A DNA stretch of 55,960 nt, from the NCBI GenBank assembly GCA_002325825.1, contig DCSW01000102.1, positions 1 through 55,960 of the forward strand. Direction: 5' to 3'. The stretch comes from Collimonas sp. UBA1456 (GTDB lineage Bacteria; Pseudomonadota; Gammaproteobacteria; Burkholderiales; Burkholderiaceae_D). Shown one piece after another: positions 31,080 to 39,280 of the stretch. Position numbers and translations under genes: made by a program. Below the pieces are notes generated by a model. That model saw only the letters and a program-made list of their open reading frames with translations, did no database searches and was not told the origin of the DNA. Within the stretch, counting starts at the first letter, position 1. Each line of letters opens with the position of its first letter.

Positions 31080-31137
31080 GGAGTCATAGTCAAATTAAAA
31101 ACACCACTTCCAGAAAAAATTTAATTAGGATCAGAGT
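31080..31137. repeat. Repeat motif copies left of the tyrosine transposase
   Basis: Two related motifs lie here. One is AATTAGGATCAGAGT (31123-31137), a perfect inverted match to 31955-31969. The other is a looser variant, GGAGTCATAGTCAAATTA (31080-31097). Motifs of this GGATCAGAGTCGAATT type commonly flank REP-associated tyrosine transposase genes, so they are likely the element's recognition sequences. Confidence 0.65.
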
Positions 31138-31173
31138 TAATTTAGTGCGATTAATGCCAATCCCGCTCGATTA

Positions 31174-31907
31174 TTATTTTTTTGATGTCTTTGGCAACGG
31201 TGTTTGCGCTGCATTAATTTCCACCTTAAACGGCCGCCCACGCTTGGATGGACGCACTCTCGCCGCACCTTGCTTTTCCGACTTAGCCTGGAATTCATCA
31301 AACTCCAGAGGCCGGCCATCATTTGTAGCCTCAATCAACTGATTAGACTGACTGGATGTAAGCGCTTGCTTAGTCATGGATTTATACTTAGCTTCAAGAT
31401 CGAACGGCGTATTACCCAAATCCCCATACATCGCATGATCGGTTTACCAGCGTGTCCGACTTGATACCAATATGGTGCAGATAACTTCATCAGGGATACT
31501 CGCCCGGCGTTAAAGTGATGCCTGCCTGCACCGGATTCTGGTCGACATAGCAACTGCACAGCATGAAATCGCGCTCTTAAGCGATCACCGTCGACCTGTA
31601 GCACCCTTGCCACAAAGTCCCTTCACGGGCGCATTTCTGATTGAAATAAGGTACGTAATGCCGCCCGACACATTGCATCATCCGCGCCAATTCCTCGACG
31701 TCGCTAGGCGTCGCCAGCAAATGGATATGGTTAGTCATCAGCACATAACCATGGATCGCCACCTTGAACTGCTTAGCCGCATCGCGCAAACGGCCAAGAA
31801 AACTCACATAATCTTCGGTATCATGGAAAATCCGCATGCCGATCAACACCATGCTGGATGAGATGATGTGGCTGGTTCGGAATAACGAAGCGAGGTAAAC
31901 GGACCAT
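31174..31907 (-). pseudogene. REP-associated tyrosine transposase (RAYT, Y1 family), frameshifted
   Basis: The ATG at 31905-31907 reads MVRLPRFVIPNQPHHLIQHG and then shifts frame near 31850 to MRIFHDTEDYVSFLGRL. The single-strand transposase core follows: HGYVLMTNHIHLLATP with the HUH pair, and the catalytic tyrosine in VGRHYVPYFNQ. A stop at about 31577 and further shifts separate the tail (CYVDQNPVQAG; LGNTPFDLEAKYKSM). All parts of the usual protein of about 240 residues are present but broken. It is flanked by inverted repeats. Confidence 0.88.
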
Positions 31908-31954
31908 GGTAAAAAAGAAAAAATTTAGATGTCCTCATTTTATCCACCAATTCG

Positions 31955-32021
31955 ACTCTGATCCTAATTTTTTTCATTAATTTAGGTCGAAGTCAAATTG
32001 TTTTGACTTCGACCTAAATTA
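31955..32021. repeat. Terminal repeat plus perfect 20-bp-arm hairpin right of the transposase
   Basis: ACTCTGATCCTAATT (31955-31969) mirrors 31123-31137. Next to it, TAATTTAGGTCGAAGTCAAA (31978-31997) and TTTGACTTCGACCTAAATTA (32002-32021) form a perfect hairpin with a four-base loop. The arms resemble the flanking motif (AGGTCGAAGTCAAATT against AGGATCAGAGTCGAATT), so the hairpin is probably a REP-like pair of motif copies in opposite orientation. Confidence 0.8.
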
Positions 32022-32044
32022 TCTAGCTTATGGCCTCGAAGGCG

Positions 32045-32190
32045 GGGGAGCTGTAGTCGCAGCGGTGGATCAGGTAGGTTGTGATTTGGCCGGCAGGCGG
32101 TCAGCACCAGGCGTTTGTAGTTGCGGGAAAATAGGCTGACGCCCAGCGATTGTTCCAGTTGACGGATGCAGGTAGTGACATTCGATTGTA
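32045..32190 (-). pseudogene. LysR-type regulator, helix-turn-helix scrap
   Basis: One minus-strand frame reads CIRQLEQSLGVSLFSRNYKR followed by LVLTA. This matches the recognition helix and wing of LysR-type regulators (usually 'IRQLEQSLGVRLFVR...LTAAG'). It loses similarity on both sides within about 30 codons. The divergent neighbour is a nitronate monooxygenase scrap, a pairing that would fit a regulator and its target. Confidence 0.55.
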
Positions 32191-32226
32191 ACCGATGTAA
32201 TTATTCGGCCGCGGGGATGATGCCGT

Positions 32227-32560
32227 ATGCCCAGCATCAATTTGAATTCCCGCGCTCAGAATCAGTTATTTGCGGCGCAGCTCGATCTTCGTTATCCGAT
32301 CGCGCAAGATCCCATGAACGGCATTTTGCCAATCGAACTGGTGAAGCAAGTCTGCAACGCCGGCAGCCCGGGCTCGCTTGCGTCGGCATCGTTGTTGCCG
32401 TCGGTGATCATCGAAGCAGTCAAGACAATTCGTCAGCTGACGATGTGGCCTTTCAACGTCAGTTTGTTCATCCTGGAGAACAGCCAGTCCGCAGAGGCAG
32501 AAATCGCACCGACAGAAAAACTGCTGCGGCCTTGTCGCAACTACCTACGAACCAAAATAG
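32227..32560 (+). pseudogene. Nitronate monooxygenase, N-terminal fragment
   Basis: The plus-strand frame reads LDLRYPIAQDPMNGILPIEL, VKQVCNAGSPGSLASASLLP and SVIIEAVKTIRQLTMWPFNV. This is the N-terminus of the 2-nitropropane dioxygenase/nitronate monooxygenase family (usually 'RYPIVQGPMNG...NAGGLGSL'). The glycines of the FMN-binding NAGGLG turn are substituted (NAGSPG). After about 110 codons the frame runs into the 3' end of a TonB receptor on the opposite strand, so the rest was lost in a deletion. Confidence 0.78.
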
Positions 32561-33865
32561 TAGTTAAACTCCAACCACCCCTGACGGCCGTAAGGATTAT
32601 AATTTGGAATAGCATAATACGGCCAACCGGCACTAGTGTCTTGCTTGACCGAGTTGAAGACATTATTGACGATCAGCGATATCGAAGCGCGTGGATTGAT
32701 CTGGTAGCTAGCGCTTAGATTGACCAATGCAAACGACGAAATGCGGCCGGTCTGGCTGGCATTCGGCAAGCTGCCGTAATGCGCAGCCTGCACCGTCCTG
32801 GTCTACGGGCCGCGCAGCCAGGTGTACCGTTGATATTGACCCTGGAATCCCAACACGGATTGGTCAGCGAATTCAGCAGGTCTTGGGCAGGATCGTTGGC
32901 AAACTGCTTATAGTGATGGCCGAGCACCAGCGTATAGTTGGATTTAAATAGGAAGTCGCCAATGCCGTCGCCATTGATACGTCATTTTCCACTTATATTG
33001 AGGCTGCCGGTGCTTTCTTGTGCAGCATTGATCAGATTGATCAGGATTATCTGGACAGTGCGGCAACTGGCTTCGTTGCGAAGGATAATATCGGGATCAA
33101 AATTGGTGACCAGGTTATCGGTCTAGATGCCCAGAAATCAGCCGACACATCGAAGTTCGAACTAGGCGACCACGCTATGCCGTAGCTCCAGGATTTACCA
33201 TTCTCCAGTTTCAGGTCTTTGCTGTCGGATCGAACGAAATTAGCACCTGGCGAATAATTATTGTATTCGCAGCCGGCCAGTGGTTGCCAGTTTTTGGAGC
33301 AACGATAGTAGTCGGTAGTCGATGCATAATAACCGCGCGTGGTCGATTGATAGGTTTAGCTTATGTCCGACTCGCGGAAGCTGGTCGCGTAATTAACGCG
33401 CAACAGCAAGGTCTTGGCAGAACGAAATGCAAGACCGGTGTTGTAGGTAAATTTGTCATCGCGGCGCACGGAGAACGAGTAATCGTCATAGCGTTACCAA
33501 CGATGGTACCAGTCCATCCCTTAATCATCGGGATACTCAGCTCAGCTCCCCAGCGCATAGCGTTTGCATGAACCGCTGGCGCCCTCGTTTGACGCCTGGT
33601 TAAAAAATACGCCCTGGTTGATCTGCGCATCAGGCGTGTTGCTAAAATTCTGACTGCCGAATTCGGTAACGCCAGCTAGGCGCAACGGTCCTACCGACAG
33701 ATTGAACAGCTCACCATTGACGCTCAGGCTCAGGATCTGTGGCCAAGATTTGTCGAGGCTGACGGTTTGTAGCGTAATCAAATTGAATTCATCGGGCGTC
33801 AATAACTGATACAGTCTCTTTGGATCCGGCGCATAGATGGAAATACTGTCTGCGTCATAGCTGCG
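32545..33865 (-). pseudogene. TonB-dependent outer-membrane receptor, fragmented
   Basis: Minus-strand pieces are readable from about 33865 (LLTPDEFNLITLQTVSLDKS, SLSVNGELFNLSVGPLRLAG) through ANFVRSDSKDLKLENGKSWS to a beta-strand-rich end (LVNLSASYQINPRASISLIV, NNVFNSVKQDTSAGWPYY, WLEFNYYFGS). These match the barrel of large TonB receptors. The signal peptide, TonB box and plug domain are missing, and at least five frame changes occur. Its position at the end of a siderophore synthesis locus suggests a ferric-siderophore receptor. Confidence 0.82.
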
Positions 33866-33879
33866 TTAGGATGAAGGCG

Positions 33880-34035
33880 GCCTAATCCAGCATCCCATCC
33901 AGTTCGCCCGCTTCGACGGTCCGGTAAGCGAGATTACCGAGGTCCAACTGCTGGAGCAGCCAGATGCCGTATTGAGCGGCCGGCAGCGGCAGCGGCGCAG
34001 CGTCAGTCTCTTGCTCCTTGCGAGCAATATTTATC
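33880..34035 (-). pseudogene. NRPS condensation domain, first residues only
   Basis: After the carrier domain a frame reads ARKEQETDAAPLPLPAAQYG followed by IWLLQQLDLGNLAYRTVEAG, and it stops at 33880. This is the start of a nonribosomal peptide synthetase condensation domain (usually 'LPLSAAQYGIWLGQQLDPGNPAY'). Only about 45 codons remain, and it adjoins the receptor ruin. In catechol siderophore loci this would be the EntF/VibF-like synthetase. Confidence 0.75.
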
Positions 34036-34445
34036 TTAGTTGTGCGGCGCCAGAAGGTGCCACCATTCGGCCAGCGTCGGGTGCTCCGCCGAGTCAACGA
34101 ACGTAAGGCTGCAGCCGCCGCACCGCCAGCGCTCGACCAGGCTCATCAGGCTAATCGAATCGGAGCCAACATGCAGTAAATGATCGTCAGCCCCTAAATC
34201 GGCGACCGGCATCTGCAGCAACGTCGCCACCTCCTTTTACAGCACAGCCATGCTGGCCGTTAAGACGCCGATGGTCGCCGGCAGTAAGCAGACAATCACA
34301 TCCTGCGCATTACTTGACAACGCCGCACCGCGGTGAAACGTAATCCAACGTCATCACATGTTGCCCTGCCGAGAAATCGGCCAGGGCAACGCCTACTAGG
34401 AATGGCTGTATGTCGCTCATGAAAGCTTCAGCGTTGATCATCAAG
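34036..34445 (-). pseudogene. entB: Isochorismatase with aryl carrier domain (EntB-like), fragment
   Basis: The end of an isochorismatase domain (QPFLVGVALADFSAGQHVMT, LDYVSPRCGVV) is followed, after frame changes and a stop, by an aryl carrier domain (DDHLLHVGSDSISLMSLVER, PTLAEWWHLLAPHN) with the phosphopantetheine serine in GSDS. About 140 N-terminal residues are missing. EntB makes 2,3-dihydro-2,3-dihydroxybenzoate and carries the aryl group. Order entC-entE-entB-NRPS matches known loci. Confidence 0.8.
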
Positions 34446-34549
34446 CAACCGATATACTCTAGCAAGGTTAGGATTGGCCTCTCCTTGTCATCGTAGAAAA
34501 TAGGAGGCGATTTGTTGAATAACCTTGATGAGCTTGATCTTTTAGGTAA

Positions 34550-35866
34550 TTAAGGAGGAGTGTCCGCCTTGGCCAACTGTTCTGCGATGTGCTTGAGCAG
34601 GACGCGCTTGTTAACCTTGCCGATGCCGATCTTGGGAAATTGCTCGACGAACTCAATGCGATCAGGAATCTTGTAACCGGCGATGTCGCGTTCGCTCAGG
34701 AAACCAATCAGTTCGATTGCACGCAGGGGTCTGGCCGAATGTAATTACAGAAACTCAACTGGGCTCTCCCAGGTAAGCATCCGGCATGGCTACTGGGGCC
34801 ATGTCGTGCACGTTCGGATGCGTCAGCAGATGGTTTTCGACTTCATCGGCGGCCACCTTTTTGCCGCCACGATTGATCTGATCTTTAGAGCGCCCTTCCA
34901 CCACCAGATGACCGGACGGTAGCTGCGATACCAGATCTCCGGTACGATAAAATTCTTCGACATTGAACGCGCAGGCGTTGTGCTGTTCCGCCTTGTAATA
35001 GCCGCGTATGGCATAGGAAGACCAAGCGTCAGCAAATGGCCGACTGCACAGGGTGATACATCGCGGTCTTCATCATTCACGACGCGCACCTCATCCGCGT
35101 TGGACATCGTCCGCCCCTGGGTCGAACCGATCTGTAGTTCGATGTCGTCGTCGCGGGTATAGTTGGCCAGCCCTTCGGCCATACCGGATACCTGCTACAA
35201 AGAACAGCCGAGCACCGGCCACGTGCTGTGCAACTTCGGTGGTGAATTTAGCATCGCCAACCGGCAACAGCATTAAGCTTCTCAAATCATGACGCCGACT
35301 GTTATTAGGGGCGCCGGCCGCATCCAACCACCCCATCTACAGGCAATTGTCGGGCGTAAGCGGAATCTGCTTGGGCAGACCAATGCTGCCGCCAGAAAGC
35401 GGCAGGAGAGCAACGTCGGCGACGCGCGGCTCAGAAAAACTCCCGGGTGCGTCATACAAGCTGTCGAGCGCGCTGAACTCTGCTACCCCACCGATGACGG
35501 TGATATGGCGCAGCGGTGGGCAGGCAATGCAAACACCGGAATCGCCCCCAAACGAAACAAGGAAAAACACACGACAAAGAATTCTGCGATATTCGGCAGT
35601 TGCACCATCACTTGGTCGCGCGCACGAATGCCGTGTCGGTTAAAGCCTGCTGCCAGTTGGTCGCTGAGCTGGTCCAACCCACGGCAAATCCAACGCCGCA
35701 TGCCGCACATCAGCCATAAACGTGAGGGATATTGACGGGCGCGCTGGCACAGCATGTTGCCGAAAGTTTCGCCAATCCGGTAACCAGCGGTTCGGTAGGC
35801 CGCCGGGCTTGGAGCCGGCCAGGGCGCGAATCCAGGCAAATACTCAAGCTGGCTTAGAGTACTCAT
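34550..35866 (-). pseudogene. entE: 2,3-dihydroxybenzoate-AMP ligase (EntE-like), frameshifted
   Basis: The ATG at 35864-35866 reads MSTLSQLEYLPGFAPWPAPS, then AAYRTAGYRIGETFGNMLCQ and VMVQLPNIAEFFVVCFSLFR, and shifts near 35510. Middle pieces are readable in other frames (SKNFIVPEIWYRS; DEVRVVNDEDRDVSPCAVGH for the ATP-binding core). The end (IEFVEQFPKIGIGKVNKRVL, LKHIAEQLAKAD) stops at 34550-34552. It nearly spans the full 540 codons with several small deletions. It would activate an aryl acid for the siderophore. Confidence 0.85.
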
Positions 35867-35887
35867 GACGGCAGCTGCGACGGTTAA

Positions 35888-36570
35888 TCTTCCAGCAACA
35901 ACTCCAGATCCATAGCCGCTAGCATGATGCGCAGCTTGCCAGATGTTTCCAGCAATTTCCAGCGGCGACTTCGAACCCGCCACGATACCAGCGCCGACGC
36001 ACAGCGTCGCACTACCCGCGCTTAGCTCGGTGCAGCATCAGCACCCATTTACCGTCGCCCCGACTATCGCACCAGCCAACCAAGCCGGCGAAATGCCGGC
36101 GATCAACACCCTCCGTCGCGCGAATAAACCGGCCCGCCGGCGGCGCCGGGTGACCACTTACCGCAGGCGTCGGATGTAGCGCCAGCAACACCTGTAACGA
36201 AGTGGTGGCCAGCTCACCCAACACTTCGGCGGCCAGATCAATCGCAAAAGGTATATCCCAGAAGATTGCGCGCCGCTAATCACCGCAGCAGAGCCTGGAT
36301 GTCGAGTTGGACCTGAATTGTGATCGAGTGCGACAGCACGATTTTTTCGAAGCGTCCGTTACGAACTTCGGCCAGCGCGCTGTGCACGTTGTGGCGAAAA
36401 ATAGCACTGCTTTGACACCGTGTGCCAAGAATGAACGCCGCGGCGATGCAAAAATGTCGCGCCAAGCCTGGTAATCTTGAAGCGGTTCTGTAGTGCTAAC
36501 TGGATGTAAAAAGCAGGATGAAGTCGGTCGTTCATGATGATGAGCCTGCCAGAGAATGCGTGCCGGCATC
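35888..36570 (-). pseudogene. entC: Isochorismate synthase (EntC/DhbC-like), frameshifted
   Basis: Readable minus-strand blocks are LQDYQAWRDIFASPRRSFLA (start), VRNGRFEKIVLSHSITIQV (catalytic core start), LHPTPAVSGHPAPPAGRFIR, GLVGWCDSRGDGKWVLML and GAGIVAGSKSPLEIAG. All are conserved in isochorismate synthases. Total length is about 680 bases against about 1200 for the family, so deletions accompany the frameshifts. It ends 22 bases before entE. It would supply isochorismate to entB. Confidence 0.85.
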
Positions 36571-36721
36571 GTTCCATTAGACGCAGCCCGCTAGCGACGC
36601 AGTTAGTCGGCGACGACGGCGCAACACCCTGGAATCAAGTAGCCTATCGATACAGTCCGCGATACCGCCTAACCTGACGTAACTACTAGATGCCAGCAGT
36701 ACAGGGCGCCCATAAACCAAC

Positions 36722-37615
36722 CCTCACAAACCCAAGCCATCGTCATCGTCGCCGCCATCCATTTCGTCTACGTGCTCGATTCCATCATGCTGATGCCGAT
36801 CGCCCCCGATCTGGCAAAAGCATTAGTCTTCGCCAGCAATAAACTGGGCGGGCTATCGATGACATACACCTCGGCCGCGACAATCTCCGACCTGCTATCG
36901 GTAAGCTTGATCGACCGCTACGACCGTCGCTCGTTGCTGTTGCTGGCCTGCGGCACGGTCGGCCTGCGCACACTGGCAACGACTTCCGCCAGCGGCCTGT
37001 AGACGATGATGCTGGAACGCGCCCTGACCCGCCTGTGCTGCGGCCCCGCTATCGCGCTCGGCATGGAGATCGTCATCGACCGCATGCGCCACAGTCTGCT
37101 GGCCCAACCGGCAGTGCGCGCCGCCTGCCTGGTGAAGGCGCTGAGCCGATTCTCGGCCTTCCTGATGATCCCACAATTCCCCCGCCTATCTGCTGCTGAA
37201 CCTCGGTTTTTCCCGTGAACGCTCGGACATTCTGTATTTTACCGGCGGCGTCACCGCGCTAGTCACGTTACAACTTCTGGGCCGCTTGACCGACCGTGCC
37301 GACCGCAACGTCACCCTAGCAGCATTCATCAGCCAGATGCCGGTGACGCATGAGCAAGCTGACTTCATGTCGTTACGAAATATCATTCGAGATCTGGCGA
37401 TCACCGTTGCCGCAATCGTATCGAGCCTGATGCTGGACGAAGCAACCGACGGCAAGCTGATAGGAATACGCGCGATAGCATGGTTATCGGCAACCACGGC
37501 GGTAGCCATGGTGTGTTCGCTGGTATGTTTATTGCGACATTTGAGATTGGAAGAGAATGGAAAAGACCAACTAAGTCACCGATTTAGCAGGTCTTTATTT
37601 ACAGAATTAAACTAC
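36722..37615 (+). pseudogene. MFS exporter beside siderophore genes, frameshifted
   Basis: The plus strand opens FVYVLDSIMLMPIAPDLAKA and LLSVSLIDRYDRRSLLLLAC, with the MFS loop motif DRYDRR. It stops at 37000 and continues in other frames to SLRNIIRDLAITVAAIVSSL and IAWLSATTAVAMVCSLVCLL. About 290 codons remain of roughly 400. It diverges from entC. In known loci such a protein (EntS type) exports the siderophore; that role here is inferred from position only. Confidence 0.8.
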
Positions 37616-37621
37616 TGGATC

Positions 37622-38113
37622 TCAGAACGGAATATCGTCATCCATATCCGAGAAATTCGGCGCCGGGCGTGAAGCCGGGGCTTGCTGGCGCGCTGGGGCT
37701 ACCGGGGCACTGATATTTTGGCGTGCCGGTGGCGCGCTGTTGTAGCCATCGCCCATCGCTGGGCTACCGCCCTGGCCTTGACGGCTACCGAGCATCTGCA
37801 TGGTGTCGGCGATGATTTCGGTGGTGTAGCGTTCAGCGCCATCATTGTCTTGCCATTTGCGTGTCTGTAGGCGGCCTTCAACGTAAATTTGCGAGCCTTT
37901 TTTCAGATACTGGCCGGCGATTTCCGCGAGTTTGCGATAAAAAGTAATCCGATGCCATTCTGTCAGTTCTTTCTTTTCGCCGCTGTTCTTGTCCTTCCAA
38001 CTCTCCGTCGTGGCAACCGCAATGTTAGTGACTGGTTCGCCATTCTGCATGTAACGCGTTTCAGGGTCGCGACCTAGATTGCCGACGATAATGACTTTAT
38101 TGACCGATGCCAT
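37622..38113 (-). CDS. ssb: Single-stranded DNA-binding protein
   Basis: The 163-residue protein begins MASVNKVIIVGNLGRDPETR, the usual OB-fold start, and includes NIAVATTESWKDKNSGEKKE and the domain end TTEIIADTMQMLGSRQGQG. A Gly/Pro/Gln-rich linker leads to the acidic tip DMDDDIPF, which recruits partner proteins. It is intact and lies between two dead MFS genes, in the ssb-MFS-uvrA order I know from Burkholderiales. Confidence 0.97.
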   Translation of the reverse strand: MASVNKVIIVGNLGRDPETRYMQNGEPVTNIAVATTESWKDKNSGEKKELTEWHRITFYRKLAEIAGQYLKKGSQIYVEGRLQTRKWQDNDGAERYTTEIIADTMQMLGSRQGQGGSPAMGDGYNSAPPARQNISAPVAPARQQAPASRPAPNFSDMDDDIPF

Positions 38114-38124
38114 GTGATTCTCTC

Positions 38125-39025
38125 CTAAGTACCAATATCTTTAAAATACCTTGAAAACTGCTCTTGATGCATGGAGCCCGCAGGCGCTTGTTGCCTGACG
38201 TTACCTAACGGAACATGCTGCGCGGTGTGAGCTGCGCTGCTGCGGCCGTGATTGATTTCTGGCCGCGACGCGGTAAATTCTTCATACTGGATGCAATTAT
38301 AAGCCCGCACAAGGTTGCCACCGCTCCTAAAATGAAAACCAATGGCGCCCCAACGTGCTGTTTAAGAAGTCACCCCTGACGCATCGCCGCAGAACAAACC
38401 TAACGCTCGCATGGTGTTGTAGACGCCCAGCACGGCGCCCTTGGCGGCTGATGGCACAATACGCGATACCAGCGATGGCTGGCTTCCAGCACATTCAAAG
38501 CAATGCCCCCCCAACAACAGCCATTGCCAGCGAATGATGTCGAGCGAAAAGTCAGCAACAATCATAGTTGCAAGAAAAATAACATGGCGACAGCAACATG
38601 AACGACGCCATCTGCGTTATGTGCAGTGCGAACATGCCGTAATTGAGGCGCATCAGTTCACCGTTGCGCAAGATCTCAGACCAGACCACACGCTTGGCAT
38701 TGATCAGCGGCACCAACGGCACCAGCCACAACACCACGACAATCGCCGTCGGCGGCAAGGCGCCGGTCAGGTCGATCCCTTCATATGGCAGCAACGAAAT
38801 GATCAACGACAAGGCAAGGACCGAAGCCAGCGAGGCACTCACGTTGACTTCGGCGCAGCTCATGCCGCTGTTGATCTCGCTATCGGAAGAATTAGACACA
38901 CTATTCATATTGAAAATGACCGGAAGTGGCGATAACGCCCGGCAGGCAGGCGCAACAAGCATGACGAATGCGTCGTACGGCAATCGGCAATTCCAGCCCG
39001 ATATAGTATCAGTGAAAGGGATCAC
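38125..39025 (-). pseudogene. MFS transporter between ssb and uvrA, internally deleted
   Basis: The minus strand carries an N-terminal piece (VNVSASLASVLALSLI) joined to a middle segment (AIVVVLWLVPLVPLINAKRV, VWSEILRNGELMRLNYGMFA, LHITQMASFML). After a break near 38560 comes a late part (LVSRIVPSAAKGAVLGVYNT, MRALGLFCGDASG). About a third of a 390-440-residue MFS protein is gone. The substrate is unknown. The tail frame runs to a stop at 38125, just before ssb. Confidence 0.78.
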
Positions 39026-39280
39026 AGTAGCTTGCGACTCTTCAAGATGCCGCTATGACAATAAGCATATGCGGCGCGTCGCTGCCTATTAGCGACAACC
39101 TACTTCCCGATCTGCACAAGGGACAGTGACAGCCGAGTTCTATAGGGCCAAACTTCAACATCTCGACCCTGATATAGTGTCGGGATATTAAAATTTGGGA
39201 TAGCGGCGGCAAGCCTTCCAGATATGAAATTGTAATTCCAACAAGCCAACACGGCCTTAAACCTACGCTGAAAGTTGTAG

